64,000 bases of DNA from Sceloporus undulatus (GCF_019175285.1 NC_056527.1:111362389-111426388), one strand, 5' to 3'; counted from the stretch's first letter, positions 11,561 to 22,560 are shown. Notes: generated by a model not told the origin, from the letters alone. Numbers and translations: made by a program.

Positions 11561-12484
11561 ATGGGAAATATGACTCACACTTTTGTAACTGAGTTCATTA
11601 TCCAAGGATTATCATCATTCTGGGAGATACAGCTGTTTCTCTGTGCCCTCCTCCTGCTCTTCTATGTCATCATCCTCCCCGGGAACGTTCTGATCATCAT
11701 GACAATATGGAATGATCCCCATCTAGGAGCCCCTATGTTTTTCTTCTTGGGCAACCTGGCCTTGCTGGACATCTGCTACAGCTGTGTCACTCCTCCAAAG
11801 ATCATGCTCAATGCCTTCTCTGGCTGTAGGACCATCAGCTACATGAGCTGCATCACCCAACTTTTTTTTATCCATTTCCTGGGTGGTGCAGAGATGTTCC
11901 TTCTCATTGCCATGGCTATTGACCGTTATGTAGCCATCTGCCACCCATTGCATTATGCCACGGTAGTGACCAGGGCAGTGTGCTGGGCTATGGTGATAGC
12001 TTCATGGACTGGAGGTTTCATACACTCCATAATCCAGGTCATTCTCATCATTGCCCTCCCTTTCTGTGGGCCAAATGAGCTGGACAATTTCTTCTGTGAT
12101 ATCAATCAGATCATTAGGTTGGCTTGCACCAATACTGATGCTCTAGAGTACATCATGTTTGTTAGCAGTGGCCTGGTCAGTGCTGCGTGCTTCATCCTTC
12201 TCCTCGTGTCCTATGGGGCACTGCTGGTGAAGGTGAGGACATGCTCCAGTCAAAGCAAGAGCAAAGCCTCTTCCACTTGTATCACTCACATCATTATTAC
12301 CTTCATCATGTTTGGTCCAGCCATTTACATCTATTGCCGTCCATTCCTGGATTATCCTTTTGATAAGACGGTGGCCTTTTTCCATACAGTGGTCTTCCCT
12401 TTGATGAACCCCATGATCTACACACTGAGGAACAAGGAGATCAAAGTTGCCATGTGGAAAATCCTGAAGAAATATGCAATCTAG
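11561..12484 (+). CDS. Olfactory receptor, class II, family 4-like (OR-B)
   Basis: This intact single-exon odorant GPCR has 307 residues, a typical OR length. It shows an NMT glycosylation site at 3-5, LPGN in TM1 (N42), the loop cysteine C87/C97 region, AMAIDRYVAIC with D121-R122-Y123, the loop-2 block LPFCGPNELDNFFCD (C169, C179, C189), KASSTCITH before TM6, and NPMIY at 283-287 with TLRN. The MAIDRY variant and the WKILKK tail are shared with the gene at 44624 and the broken copy at 14738, so these three form a subgroup. Function as an odorant receptor coupled to Golf in olfactory neurons is family knowledge; the ligand is unknown. Confidence 0.95.
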   Translation: MGNMTHTFVTEFIIQGLSSFWEIQLFLCALLLLFYVIILPGNVLIIMTIWNDPHLGAPMFFFLGNLALLDICYSCVTPPKIMLNAFSGCRTISYMSCITQLFFIHFLGGAEMFLLIAMAIDRYVAICHPLHYATVVTRAVCWAMVIASWTGGFIHSIIQVILIIALPFCGPNELDNFFCDINQIIRLACTNTDALEYIMFVSSGLVSAACFILLLVSYGALLVKVRTCSSQSKSKASSTCITHIIITFIMFGPAIYIYCRPFLDYPFDKTVAFFHTVVFPLMNPMIYTLRNKEIKVAMWKILKKYAI

Positions 12485-13801
12485 ACAAATGAGTGATCAG
12501 GATATATTGGCAAAGGGTTTAATTTAGCCTGCTGTTTGGTTTGTCTATTGCCATTACTTAGACTCTGTATTGACACAGCTGAATTTAACTAACTGTTTAG
12601 TAGCCATGTCAGATCAGTGGCATATTGTGGACAGTTCACCTGAATATCCCATCCCTTGTTAGAAGAAAATAGTTTTACTGAGATTTGCTGGGCTAAACTT
12701 TCAGCAGTTCTTTGGCCTAAATCTTTTTGTTACTCCTGACTAGAATAACCCCATTCCATTAATGACATTTACCTATGTTGACTAATCAACAACTGACTGA
12801 ATAGGTTTACTCTAGTTGGAACAAACCAATAGGATACTAGCCATTATCAGCAACTGTGGAGTCTTTATAAAATCATTAAATCTTAGTCACTTTTGTCAGA
12901 GTTGCTGCATGGAGTGTTGAGTGTTTGGAAATCCAAAATCGGAAATACTCCAAAATCAAAAATTGTCAACATGGGTGGCTGAAACAGTGAAACTTTTCCT
13001 TTCTGATGGTTCAAATTGTTCCATGCACAAAATTATTGCAAATATTGTATATAAAATTACCTTCAGGCTAGGTATGCAAGGTGTACAGAAAACATAAATG
13101 AATTTCGTGTTCAGACTTGGGTCCTATCTCTAAGATATTTCATTGATACAAAACCAAAAATATCTAAAATCCAAAATATTTCTGGCCCCAAAATTTCAGA
13201 TAACCGAGACTCAACCTGTATATCATGAGAAAAGTGAAGAAAAATTTTAAAAATATTATTGTTGAATTGTGTTTTTAAATTTTGTTTCTTGGACTGTGCA
13301 GCAACCCCACAGAATGTATCCAGTAACTATTTTATACACTGCTGGCTTGATAGAATAATTGAGATAGATAGAAACATAACATCTTTGCTGCATCTGAATG
13401 CTGGACAGCAATGAATTCTCATAAGAGAGCGAAACAATGGCTATCCATGTTGTGGTGCCTTATGTCTGCGTAGTAACAGCATTGTAAATTGCCAAAAATA
13501 ACCAGATGTTAAAGCTGAAAAAGACTTCTACTTCATTCTTCAGTATTAACACATTTCTCTCTGTCTTGCTGAGCTTTCCATAATCCATTTGCCTATACTT
13601 TCTCCTTCTTGCTAGTTGCAATCAGGAAGCAGAGAAAGTACATCTTCAAAGAATAAAGCCATTACTGAGTAAGAGCCACACACAGAGTCAATGATAGAAA
13701 TTCAAGGAATTTCTGGTGAAGTTCATAGGTGGGTAAGCAGCACTCTGTTCTTTGGCCGAATGATTCAATTACCAATAGTCATTCTTAATAGTTTCCATTT
13801 A
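12485..13801. other. 3' flank of OR-B
   Basis: AT-rich sequence without recognised genes. The 3' UTR and polyadenylation signal of OR-B should fall in its first part, but I could not fix their positions. A stretch near 12930-13215 ('ggaaatccaaaatcggaaat', 'ccgagactcaacctgta') resembles a diverged repeat. Confidence 0.45.
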
Positions 13802-13809
13802 ATCTAACC

Positions 13810-14036
13810 CAGGAGTTCCCAATCTTTTTGACTAGCGGAGCCTTTTTTAGAATCAGTTTCTATGGTGGAGCCCCTAAGACGCCTATAGTATGTCATACAC
13901 ATTTCTAGTTTTCTTATTTTGATTCTACTTTTTGTTTCTTATTCTTTAATTTCATTCAATTTTTATTTCTTTCATTTTCCTGGAGCGACCACGAAGCATC
14001 TGGAAAATACATGTTTTAAGAGGTTGGGAACCACTG
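13810..14036. mobile_element. hAT-type MITE with 8-bp target duplication
   Basis: The element runs from CAGGAGTTCCCAATC to GGTTGGGAACCACTG, which are imperfect inverted ends. It is flanked on both sides by the same 8 bases, ATCTAACC (13802-13809 and 14037-14044). An 8-bp duplication and CAG...CTG ends are hallmarks of the hAT superfamily. It has no transposase. Confidence 0.85.
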
Positions 14037-14246
14037 ATCTAACCTATGGGTAGTTCCCACGCCTTTAAAACAGGTTCTTGGGTTATAAGAAGCATGAGAT
14101 GCTTAGTCACATTTTGCTCTTTCCAGATGCGACATGACATGTTGATCTGTCATATGGTATTACTCTCTGGTTCCAGCATTAAAAATAAACCACTTGGTCC
14201 CATCATACCATCCACTAATAATTCAGTTTGACCTTCTCCTGGCCAA

Positions 14247-14466
14247 GAGTGCATGAACACTGCAGAAATAATGCAGTTTGACACTACTTGAAATGCTATA
14301 GTTCCATCCTACGGAATCCTGGGATTTGTAGTTTTACAAAGTCTTTAGTCTTTTCTGCCAAAGACTGCTGGTGCCTCACCAAACCGCAAATCCCAGGATT
14401 CCGTAGGATGAAAGCATGGTAATTAGTGGTGTCAAACTGCATTATTTCTATAGTGTAGATGCACTC
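14247..14466. mobile_element. Palindromic MITE, family 2
   Basis: Ends GAGTGCAT and ATGCACTC enclose inverted halves with 'atgcagtttgacactacttg' on the left and its near-complement on the right, and the paired cores 'cctacggaatcctgggattt' and 'aaatcccaggattccgtagg'. It is non-coding. Related copies occur at 32884, 40433, 42386 and 63094. Confidence 0.85.
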
Positions 14467-14577
14467 TAAGTTACTCACTGGCTTCATCAATATCAAGTCA
14501 TGTATTGTGCATATTAAGGAGGGGATTGCTATGCTTATTTCTTAATCAACATCCCCTCCCTTATTCTGATGCAAGGC

Positions 14578-14619
<42 letters not shown>

Positions 14620-14730
14620 GCTTTATTTATATAGCGCTGTAGATGTACACAACGCTGTACATGCAAATAATAAAATAGATAAAATAAACCTGCCCATGGC
14701 GTACAATCTAAGAGAGAATTCAAAACAGGA
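14578..14730 (-). mobile_element. L2 LINE 3' end with (ATT)n
   Basis: A run of ATT units is followed by 'tttatatagcgctgtagatg' and 'gcgtacaatctaagagag', the complement of the tail of the L2 element that ends near 29397. It is a short 3' fragment, directly before the broken OR gene. Confidence 0.7.
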
Positions 14731-14737
14731 CTCAAAT

Positions 14738-16187
14738 GATAGTGACAGAATTTCGTCTTCAAGAATTAGCACAGACTCAGGAGCTGCAGCTGTTCTTCTG
14801 TGTCCTCCTCCTGCTCTTCAACCTCCAACCTTCAGACATCCTACAGTGATAATAAAGAATGACCAAATCTTGTTTCATTTTTCATGACAAACCTGGCCTT
14901 CGTAGATAACTGTGACAACTCTGTCATCCCTCCATCCAAGCTCTTTCCTAGTTGCAGAACCATCTTCTATGGAGGGTACAACACTCAGATACTTGTCATT
15001 CATTTCCCAAGTGTGTCTGTTCCCATGGTTATTGATCAGTATGTGGCCACTTGTCATTATTGTACTATGCAATGGTGACCAGGGTGCTATGCTGGGCTAA
15101 GGCAGTAGCTGGAGGTTTCATATACTCCATAACCCAGGCAATGGCATCATTAGGGTTGATGTTACCCAGTGCAGGAACTCATGGCATCACCCTCATTGAA
15201 GAGAAAGGGTTGCCAGGACTGGTGGCGGCCTGCCCTCCCTTCCCTCCTGCTGCCTCACTCACCCACTTGCCCCATCACTTGCCCATCCACCTCTGCCAAA
15301 CCCAGAAATGGCTGCCAAGTGATGGTGGTGCCAGTGGTCTGGCCTGGTCTGCCTTCTCTCCTGCTGCCTTACTCATTTGCACACCTGCCACTCAGAATGG
15401 GCTTCAGAGGGATGGTGGCAGATTGCCCTGCCCTCCCTTCCTTCTCATTGCCTCACTCACCTGCCTGCCTTGCCAGACCTGGAAAGGCCTGAGGCTGGCT
15501 GGGCAGCTGCCCAGATGGGAGGGTGGTGCAGTGGATGGAAAGGAGAATAGGGTAATGCTCTGCAGTGATGGTATCTTTTTCCTCTTCCATGTCTCTCTCT
15601 TTCCTTTTTGCTGAGAGATCCTGGCTGGTGGCAGGTAGGCAATGATGGGCTCATTGTGGTGGGCAATGAGCGACCAGCCCACTAGGTATTCACCGCCACC
15701 AAGCTGTCCCCTGTTGTGGTCTACACCACCTGCACCTCTCTAGAGATGCCCCTGCATCCATGTCATTTTACGATCCTACTTTCATTCTCTGGTATCAATG
15801 AGCTGGACAATGTCTTCTCTTCTATCCCCCAGATCACAAAGCTTGCTTACACTAGCACCTACACTCTAGAGTTTGTCATGTTTGTCAACAAAGGTCTGGC
15901 CACTATGACATGTCACCATCTTTCTCATCTCCTATGAGATCCTGCTCTACATAGTGAGGACAGACTCTGTTCAAGGCAAGAATAAAAGCTCTTTGACATG
16001 TATCATTCACATTATCATTACTTTCATCATGTTTGGTCCAACCATCTACACCTATTGCCATCCCTCCCTGGACTATCTCACTGAAAAGGTGGTGAACGTT
16101 TCCCTTTGATGGACCCTGTGATCTACATATGGGAGCACAAGGAGATCAAAATTACCATGTGGAGATTGTTGAAGAAATACATTTTTT
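14738..16187 (+). pseudogene. Broken olfactory receptor, split by an insertion
   Basis: The copy begins at GTGACAGAATTT (VTEF) and ends with a GAAGAAATAC tail matching the OR-B C-terminus. Recognisable pieces include TNLAFVDNC (14884), VTRVLCWAK (about 15070), GGFIYSITQ (about 15110), ELDNVFSSIPQI (about 15800), SLTCIIHIIITFIMFGPTIYTY (about 15990) and a KEIKI(T)MW tail. The reading frame is lost several times, DRYVAIC has become DQYVATC, and about 600 bases of foreign sequence (about 15155-15775) sit between TM4 and loop 2. The closest relative in the window is OR-B. The gene cannot make a receptor. Confidence 0.9.
15155..15775. repeat. Unclassified insertion inside the OR pseudogene
   Basis: This GC-richer block interrupts the OR homology. 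Its left edge ('gatgttacccagtgcaggaa', 'tggcatcaccctcattg') resembles short pieces at 17820-17880 and 54145-54200 that carry 'gggtgacac/gggtgacatt'. It contains internally repeated segments of the form 'cctgccctcccttcc...tgcctcactcacc'. An open frame across it has no recognised domain. It is probably an interspersed repeat of unknown family. Confidence 0.55.
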
Positions 16188-16209
16188 GTGTGAAAACAAA
16201 CAAATAAAA

Positions 16210-17033
16210 CTAGAATACAATGACCAATGTCTTGCTTTGTGTCTTTAGTTTGTTTTGCCATTCCATCTCCTTGGACCATGTCTGTAACAACATAACAGTA
16301 TTTGTATAATAACTCTGTATTAATATTTAGGGCATGGAAATAACAAGCTACAAGTAAACTAAATCTATAACTACTTTATTTTAGAGGGATGGGGTAACAA
16401 GGGCATGGCAAGGTTACATTTCAAAAGTCAGGTAACAAGCAAGGGTGAAATTACTTTGTGAGTGCATTGAGTCACAGATTCTAGGGGCATTTTGGATGCA
16501 ATTTTCCCCCACAGTTTTCCACCCATTCTCTTATCGGTCCTAAAAAAAAGGGGGAAAAAATCCTCAAAATGCTATGGAAAAGCAATGGAAAAGTAACAAA
16601 CAGAAGCATCTTTGTCAGCAGAAAAATTGCCATCAGCCCAGGACCCAGATGAAATCCTATGATTTCTCAGGTCCAAAACACACTGCAGAAATACTCCAGT
16701 TTAAGACAGTTTTAACTGCCCTGCCTCAGTGCTAGGAATCCTGGGAACTGGACTCTGGATGGCCAAGTGTTGGGGATGCTTTGATTGTGAGTTCCTGCAT
16801 GGCAGGTGGTTGGACTGGGTGGCCCTTGTGGTCTCTTCCAACTCTATGATTCTATGATTCTATGATTGTTTGATTCTATGAAGCCAGTGGCACTTCAAAA
16901 GCTTGCATGGTGTATTTTGGGCATTTTGGTTGACCAATAAAGATATCCCTGTTTTGTGTATTTTGGATTTTATTATCTACAAAATATTAAATTAATAAAA
17001 AAATTAAATAATTTTCCATCTGGACCCCAGATC
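16210..17033. other. Intergenic DNA with a MITE scrap and a CR1 end
   Basis: 16671-16746 is the left half of a family 1 palindromic MITE, cut off by a CR1 3' end on the + strand at about 16750-16880 ('tgcatggcaggtggttggac', then repeated 'tctatgatt'). The rest shows no gene. Confidence 0.65.
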
Positions 17034-18050
17034 TGTCTCTCTATCTGCCTTCTCACTTTCTTCAACACTCAATACTACTTTTTTCTAATGATGTCCCTTG
17101 AGAAAGACAGCATGACAGTGTCTCCTTCTTAGCTCTCTGGAGCACTTTCTTCCTATGGGTGCTTCCAAAGGGGCGAGAAGGTATATCTCAAAGTAGGAAA
17201 GGAAAAAAGAAAGAGAGAAAAGATATCCCTTGTCCTTCAGGCACTGTCATGTAGCTTTAAAAAGGTTGGACCGGAACTTGGGAAATCCAGGCTCGAGTCC
17301 CTATGGAGCCATGAAACTCACCATCAAATACAAACTTAATGAGCAGTTCATTTTGGCCCCAACTTCATTCCTTCATGATTTCCCGTTCCTCCATTCATCC
17401 TCAGAAGAAGTTGCTCAAGAAATCTCCAAAGAACTTGTGCTAGAATTTGGAGGTAGGTGAGAATTTCAAAACAGTTGAGGATAATCTGCCCCTTAAAAAA
17501 AAACAAAACAAAAAAAAAAACAGGACAATTTTTCATATGCAAAAAAAAAAGCTCTTTCATTCTCCATTTTTCTCTCCCTTTCTTGGGAAAAGACCCCCCT
17601 GCTCTTATAAAAACTTATTGCAGACTTTTCAAAGTAGCTCTCCAGCCAGCCCTGCCACTGGGCAGAAGGAAGAAACATCCTCACTTACCACACTAATTCT
17701 TGCTAGATTTAGAGATCTCTGCAATTTTTGCTAAGGAAGAGAACTTGCAAAGTCAACAGTTTATAACTACCATTGGAGACCTGTTCGGGAGATAAGATTC
17801 AAGACCTAGGATTGCTCCAGGGGTGTCACTAAGGGATGCAGGGGATGCAGTCCACATTGGGTGACACCTCTGGATAGATCCCTTAAAGCTGAAATGAAAA
17901 CCCAGAAGAGATTCCTCATCCCACCAACAAGGAAGCCGTGAGCTTCCAGAGCCAGACTGAAGCTTAGCTTTCTTTCTTCTGAGGTTATCCATCTGCATGA
18001 TTTGTAAAAAAAATTGCAAAATAAGGCATGATGTTTGCATTTGTTTTGCT
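17034..18050 (+). repeat. Duplicated 5' flank of OR-C (block copy 1)
   Basis: This stretch is homologous to 23600-25150 upstream of OR-D. Shared landmarks, in order, are 'caacactcaatact/caacactaca', 'gatgcttccaaaggg', a degenerate tRNA-like 'ggttggac...cgagtccctatggagcc', 'ccccaactt...cttcatgatt', 'gaatttcaaaacag', 'cagccagccctg', 'ccttaaagctgaaatgaaaa' and 'tttctttcttctgag'. The order and spacing show a tandem duplication that carried gene plus 5' flank. Copy 1 lacks the SINE and LINE insertions found in copy 2. Confidence 0.85.
17400..17461 (+). promoter_or_regulatory. Candidate 5' non-coding exon end and donor, OR-C
   Basis: A donor-like GTGAG begins at 17457, and the duplicated block upstream of OR-D has GTAAG at exactly the matching place (24105). 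Splicing from here to the acceptor at 19804 would give an intron of about 2.35 kb. The exon's start is not visible. This is inference from conservation of the donor between the two copies. Confidence 0.45.
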
Positions 18051-18059
18051 ATGGACTAC

Positions 18060-19182
18060 TGGAAAATTCTTAAGCAGCAACCTTACAAGTGAAGCATGAG
18101 GGATCCAGCTAAGCCCACTTATTCTATTGCATCCAGATTTACAAAAAAGATTGCTCTGCTCTGAATATCTTTAACAGTTAATAATTGTTTTTATTCATAT
18201 AGAGGAAAACAGCACAGAGGGACCTTTGAAATAAAACCCCTTAGAAATAACTAGATACAAATTCTTGCAATTGGTAGCCTGCAACCCACTCCTTTCCCTT
18301 TACATATGTTATGCCTGTAACTTAACAAGGGATAACCTCACTCCTCTTGCAGTCTAGCTGTACTTTTTAGTTACTTTTATATATTTGGGATGCACTTTTT
18401 GAACTCTCACTTTCTCTGTGCAAAGCAAATTATTTTTTAATATATTTTTATTGAGTTTCACTTATTAAAATACATTATATTGTGTCTGATACATTGCATA
18501 ATTAATTGTACTATTAATTTACTTCCTCTACTCTCTATCGAGATACAGAATAAGAGAATGTATTTCTAAACAAATTGTTAGGTGTTCATTCCTCTTCTGC
18601 TCCTGCCAATGTGGGGAGGGAACAGAAGGTGCAAAGCAGGGACGTAGCCAAGGGGGGGGGGTGGTGGGGGCCCGGCCCCCCCCCCCTTCCAATAGAAAAA
18701 TGAATGGTGTGTGCTGCTGCGCCGCTGCACCCAAGCCCCATTATAATAGTGGCACTTAGTCTGGACCCCCCTTCCTAAAATCCTGGCTACGTCCCTGTGC
18801 AAAGGAATGTTTTAAATGAACGAATGGTCCCACACATACAGTTACTAATTCCAGTAATTAGTAACTTGCAATTAGTTCTTTTCCACACAACAAAGATATA
18901 ATTAAGTTACATCACAACTGTAACTTCAGGATGGATAATGTTACTCCTTTTCCAGTCTAACTGCACTCTTCAGTTGCTTTTAGATATATGAGGCACATTT
19001 CCCTGATTTCTTTATTTCTGTATGCAATATGGAATAGATATAGCCTTAATAGACTATTTCAGCATAAAATGATGGAATTAGGGAATCAAACAGTACCTCA
19101 GAGACTATTTTATTTTAGCATGAAGTTTTGTGGATATTAATCTACTTTTTCAAATATAGCGATGGAGTTGGAAATGCACATA

Positions 19183-19219
<37 letters not shown>

Positions 19220-19425
19220 TGTTTTCCCCCAAAATTGGGACTCAAGGCAGCTTACAGTTTTTTTTAAAAAAAACACAGTACAGCTAAAATCCTACCCAAA
19301 AAGTGAAAAAATCAAAATGGGATTAAACTATTGACATTATTAACATTATTTAAAACTACTGTACTATTAGACAGATGAAACACAATTAAAATATAAAGAC
19401 AATAAACAGTCCCAGCTCATTCTTG
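18060..19425. other. Intron or flank sequence of OR-C
   Basis: No gene is seen. Two related stretches, 18150-18420 and 18820-19000, share 'taacttcagg/taacttaaca', 'cctttccagtctaactgcac/cttgcagtctagctgtact' and 'agttacttttatatatttgg', which suggests a local duplication split by the MITE at 18637. A (TTA)n run lies at 19176-19216. Confidence 0.5.
18637..18797. mobile_element. hAT-like MITE, GACGTAGCCA ends
   Basis: The element starts CAGGGACGTAGCCA and ends TGGCTACGTCCCTG, perfect 14-bp inverted ends, flanked by the direct repeat TGCAAAG on both sides. The interior has long G and C runs. The open frames across it on the minus strand are low-complexity. Confidence 0.8.
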
Positions 19426-19695
19426 AGAAACGTGAAGGAACCACAAAGGCTATCTAATCCAACCCCATTCTGCCAAACCAGAATATATGGCTCAAGCACT
19501 TCTGAGAAATGGTCCCCAAACTTCTACTTAATCATAGATTCATAGAAATAGGTACTTGGAAGATACTCCAAGGGCCATCCAGTCCAACCTATTTCTGCCA
19601 TGCAGGAACTCACAATCAAAGCACCCCTGACAGATGGCCATCCCGCCTTTGTTTAAAAACCTCCAAAGAAGGAGACCCAACCAAGAATAAAGGCG
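19425..19695 (-). mobile_element. Two CR1 LINE 3' ends in tandem
   Basis: Read on the minus strand, 19530-19690 gives the standard CR1 end (complement of 'ccaagggccatccagtccaa' and 'tcacaatcaaagcacccctg'). A more diverged copy of the same segment lies at 19425-19520 ('ggctatctaatccaacccca'). Confidence 0.7.
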
Positions 19696-19769
19696 GGTGA
19701 AGGATGGATATATTCTTTCTTGACTTTATCTGATATTACAGTGGAAGTATACTTCTTACTGTCTCCTTT

Positions 19770-19804
19770 CTCTCTCTCTCTCTCTCTTCTTTCCTTACAA
19801 ACAG
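19770..19804 (+). promoter_or_regulatory. Splice acceptor of OR-C coding exon
   Basis: A long (TC)n tract runs into 'ttccttacaaacag', ending 11 bases before the OR-C ATG. The matching acceptor of OR-D ends at 26242, also 11 bases before its ATG. Confidence 0.75.
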
Positions 19805-19815
19805 GTAGGAAGTCA

Positions 19816-20847
19816 ATGGAATGGGAAAACAGGACTAATTTGACCGAATTTGTCCTTCTGGGTCTTTCTCAGTCATGGGAAATCCAACTTCTTTTATTCA
19901 TCTGCTTTCTCTTCCTCTATGTGGCAGCTCTCTTCAACAATATTGTCATCCTCCTGGCAATCATTCGGGATCCACGGCTTTTAAATTCACCCATGTTTTT
20001 CTTCCTGGGTCATTTGGCTTTCCTTGACCTCTGTATGGCCAATGTTACCATTCCTAGAGCTATTGTTGACTTTCTGATCCAACGCCAGGCCATCTCCTTC
20101 CAAGACTGCATGGCACAGCTCTTCTTCCTCCATTTCTTTGGAGGCAGTGAAATGCTTCTGCTGATGCTCATGGCCTATGACCGGTATGTAGCTATCTGCC
20201 ATCCTCTCCACTATGCCTCACGCATGAGCAGGCGCCACTGTATAGGGTTTATCCTTGTTGCATGGACTGGTGGCCTCCTCCATACCAGTGTGCAACTGGG
20301 CTTCACCGTTAATGCGCCCTTCTGTGGGCCCAACCATGTGGACAATTTCTTTTGTGATGTCCCTTTACTCATCAAGTTGGCCTGCACTGACAATTACAAC
20401 TTGGAGGTCATGATGGTGACAAACAGTGGGGTCATGTCACTAGTGGGCTTTGTTTCCTTGGTTCTCTCCTATGGACTCATTCTCTCCACCATCTGCTCTC
20501 GGAGCACTTCTGAGGGGACCTCCAAAGCCATCTCCACATGTACTTCTCATCTCATTGTGGTCACCATGTTTTTTGGACCCTGTATATTTATTTACCTTCG
20601 CCCTTATACCCGTTACGTTTTTGATAAAGTGCTCTCTGTCTTCTATATAGCTGTCACCCCTTCTGTGAACCCTACTGTGTATGCTCTGAAGAACAAGGAG
20701 ATGAAGGCTGCCATTGGAAGATTGTTTGAAAGACACTCGGGAGTGGTCTCCATTCAGATGGCCACTGTTCATTCAGGAAGGCTAGCCTGCTGGAAACACA
20801 AGAAAATCCACCTTCCTTTCAAGCCCAGCCTTATTTCAGGGCCATAA
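19816..20847 (+). CDS. Olfactory receptor, class II, family 4-like (OR-C)
   Basis: This intact receptor has 343 residues, about 30 more than usual. It shows glycosylation sites NRT (5-7) and NLT (8-10), SPMFFFLGHLAFLDLC, the loop cysteine C98, MAYDRYVAICHPLHY (D122-R123-Y124), loop-2 PFCGPNHVDNFFCD (C170, C180, C190), KAISTCTSH before TM6, and NPTVY at 285-289 followed by ALKN rather than the common SLRN. The ATG at 19816 is fixed by the acceptor at 19804 and by the matching start of its duplicate OR-D. The extra C-terminus arises because the stop used by OR-D is absent: OR-D ends CRKH, while OR-C reads CWKHKK and continues for 15 more residues. The function is odorant reception; the ligand is unknown. 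Confidence 0.95.
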   Translation: MEWENRTNLTEFVLLGLSQSWEIQLLLFICFLFLYVAALFNNIVILLAIIRDPRLLNSPMFFFLGHLAFLDLCMANVTIPRAIVDFLIQRQAISFQDCMAQLFFLHFFGGSEMLLLMLMAYDRYVAICHPLHYASRMSRRHCIGFILVAWTGGLLHTSVQLGFTVNAPFCGPNHVDNFFCDVPLLIKLACTDNYNLEVMMVTNSGVMSLVGFVSLVLSYGLILSTICSRSTSEGTSKAISTCTSHLIVVTMFFGPCIFIYLRPYTRYVFDKVLSVFYIAVTPSVNPTVYALKNKEMKAAIGRLFERHSGVVSIQMATVHSGRLACWKHKKIHLPFKPSLISGP

Positions 20848-22360
20848 GATATATATAACAGAGATGGGAATTTGAAGAGATGAGGGATGGATGGGAAACC
20901 AAAAACCAAGGTAATAGTTTGATAGAAGGAATGGTGTGAAAAGTTTAGAACAGCAATGACTTCTTCCACTTTTGTCCAACTTTCTAGAACACTCTCTTGG
21001 CTTCTTAACCTCCTACAGAAAGACTAGGTTGATCCTTTCCTGCTTTCCTTTCACTAACAGACTTTGATAATGGTATCCTCCAGCTATTTTAGCCACTAAG
21101 GGTTAACCTCCAGGTAACCAAAGCATTAATGATTAGATTTACGGAACTGCATGATGTAGGATCTTCGGAGGATCACAAGAAACAAAATTCAAGCAGTGGT
21201 TTTATCATTGCTATCTTCCTGGAGTGCCATATTCCTGCCAGAATATCAGGATGCAAAGATATAAACAAAATAAATAAATATTGGCATAAATAGGTCCATT
21301 AACAGGCTTTTATGATCAGAAAATAGGTCGATCCGATCAACAACGTCTCGTCTATGATGCCATCCAACTTTTGTTTGTTACTTATCACCAGGAATGAATG
21401 AGAATGTCATTGCAGTTCACTCCAAGAACTTTAAAAATGCCTTCGCATTCAGCATGGAAGAAATAAGAACAATGCTGTGTATCCAGATCCAGGTGCCCTT
21501 TCACACTACACAATTATAGCACTTCAATACCACTTGTGTTGCCATGTTTCCATTCTATGGAATTCAAGAATTGGTAGTTTCTTCAGCCAAAGAATTAAAC
21601 TGAATTTGTTACTAAACTAATATTTCTACCACTTTATTTGCTTGTTCTTTCTGAGACATGCCTCCCCTGCAACATGATTGTGGCAGGCATGTATAACAAC
21701 TTATTCCTGTCTATCCCGGGAAGGACAGCTATACCTATGGAGTTTGGCTGGTACAGGTTATTCCAGTTTATTTCCAACGAACACACCAAAGTTTGTAATT
21801 TTTTTTCATATTCTTTGAGGAAATTCAAATGGGAGAATAATGCAAAAATCATACATGTCCTGATCTCTACTGACTACAAAGGAATGGTCACTGTTTGTAC
21901 TTTTTGCACTTCAATTCCCTGTCTCCACTAAATATGGGGATGGAAAGAATATTAAAAAATATTTGGGAAATGGTTGGAAAACATGCTTTTGAGTGTTGAG
22001 AAACCCTGCTGTGAAGAATCTTGGATTGATTAAAATCTTTGCAGGTTGGAACTTATTCTGCACAAAATTCATATGTGGTTGTTTTATGCAGAAAACAGCA
22101 TAATATTACTTCCTGAACATAAAATGTTTTCTGCACAGAAGAAAACTATGTAATTGGTTATTTGGTCTGTGTAAAATTCATCACAGCTGATTTGATTAGA
22201 AAACAGTATACGCCATGCAGAAAACAACATGGGAAAAGACCTTCCCTGCAGTTTTGGAATATCTTTACTTAAGAAGTCTGATTGTGGCTCAATACTGCAG
22301 CAGTCTAGTGACAAGTAAAAAGGCTGGCTATTTGCTGGGCACAATCAACCTTGTCCAAAT
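20848..22360. other. 3' flank of OR-C and intergenic DNA
   Basis: 20930-21040 ('tcttccacttttgtccaact', 'cactctcttggcttctt') has a counterpart at 32065-32170, so this flank was part of a duplicated OR unit. 21493-21605 is a half copy of a palindromic family 2 MITE. The rest has no recognised gene; overlapping opposite-strand frames at 21634-21931 lack domains. Confidence 0.5.
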
Positions 22361-22560
22361 TTGCACATTTAAGTGCTTTTAGATTGTTTTAAATTATTTT
22401 AACTGCTACCTAGTCTATCCTATTTTAAATGTTAAATTATTTAATGTGTGTTCAGCCTCTGAATTATTCTCACTGTTCTAAATTGTTTTAAACTGTTCAA
22501 ATTAATTTTATTATGCGCTACCCTGAGATACTCAGAAATGCCAGCAAATAAATAAATGAA
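22360..22560 (+). mobile_element. LINE 3' UTR tail
   Basis: The sequence has 'gattgttttaaattatttta' and 'attttattatgcgctaccct', ending in 'aaataaataaatgaa'. It is the tail of a CR1- or L2-type LINE, similar in style to the one at 6930. Confidence 0.55.
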
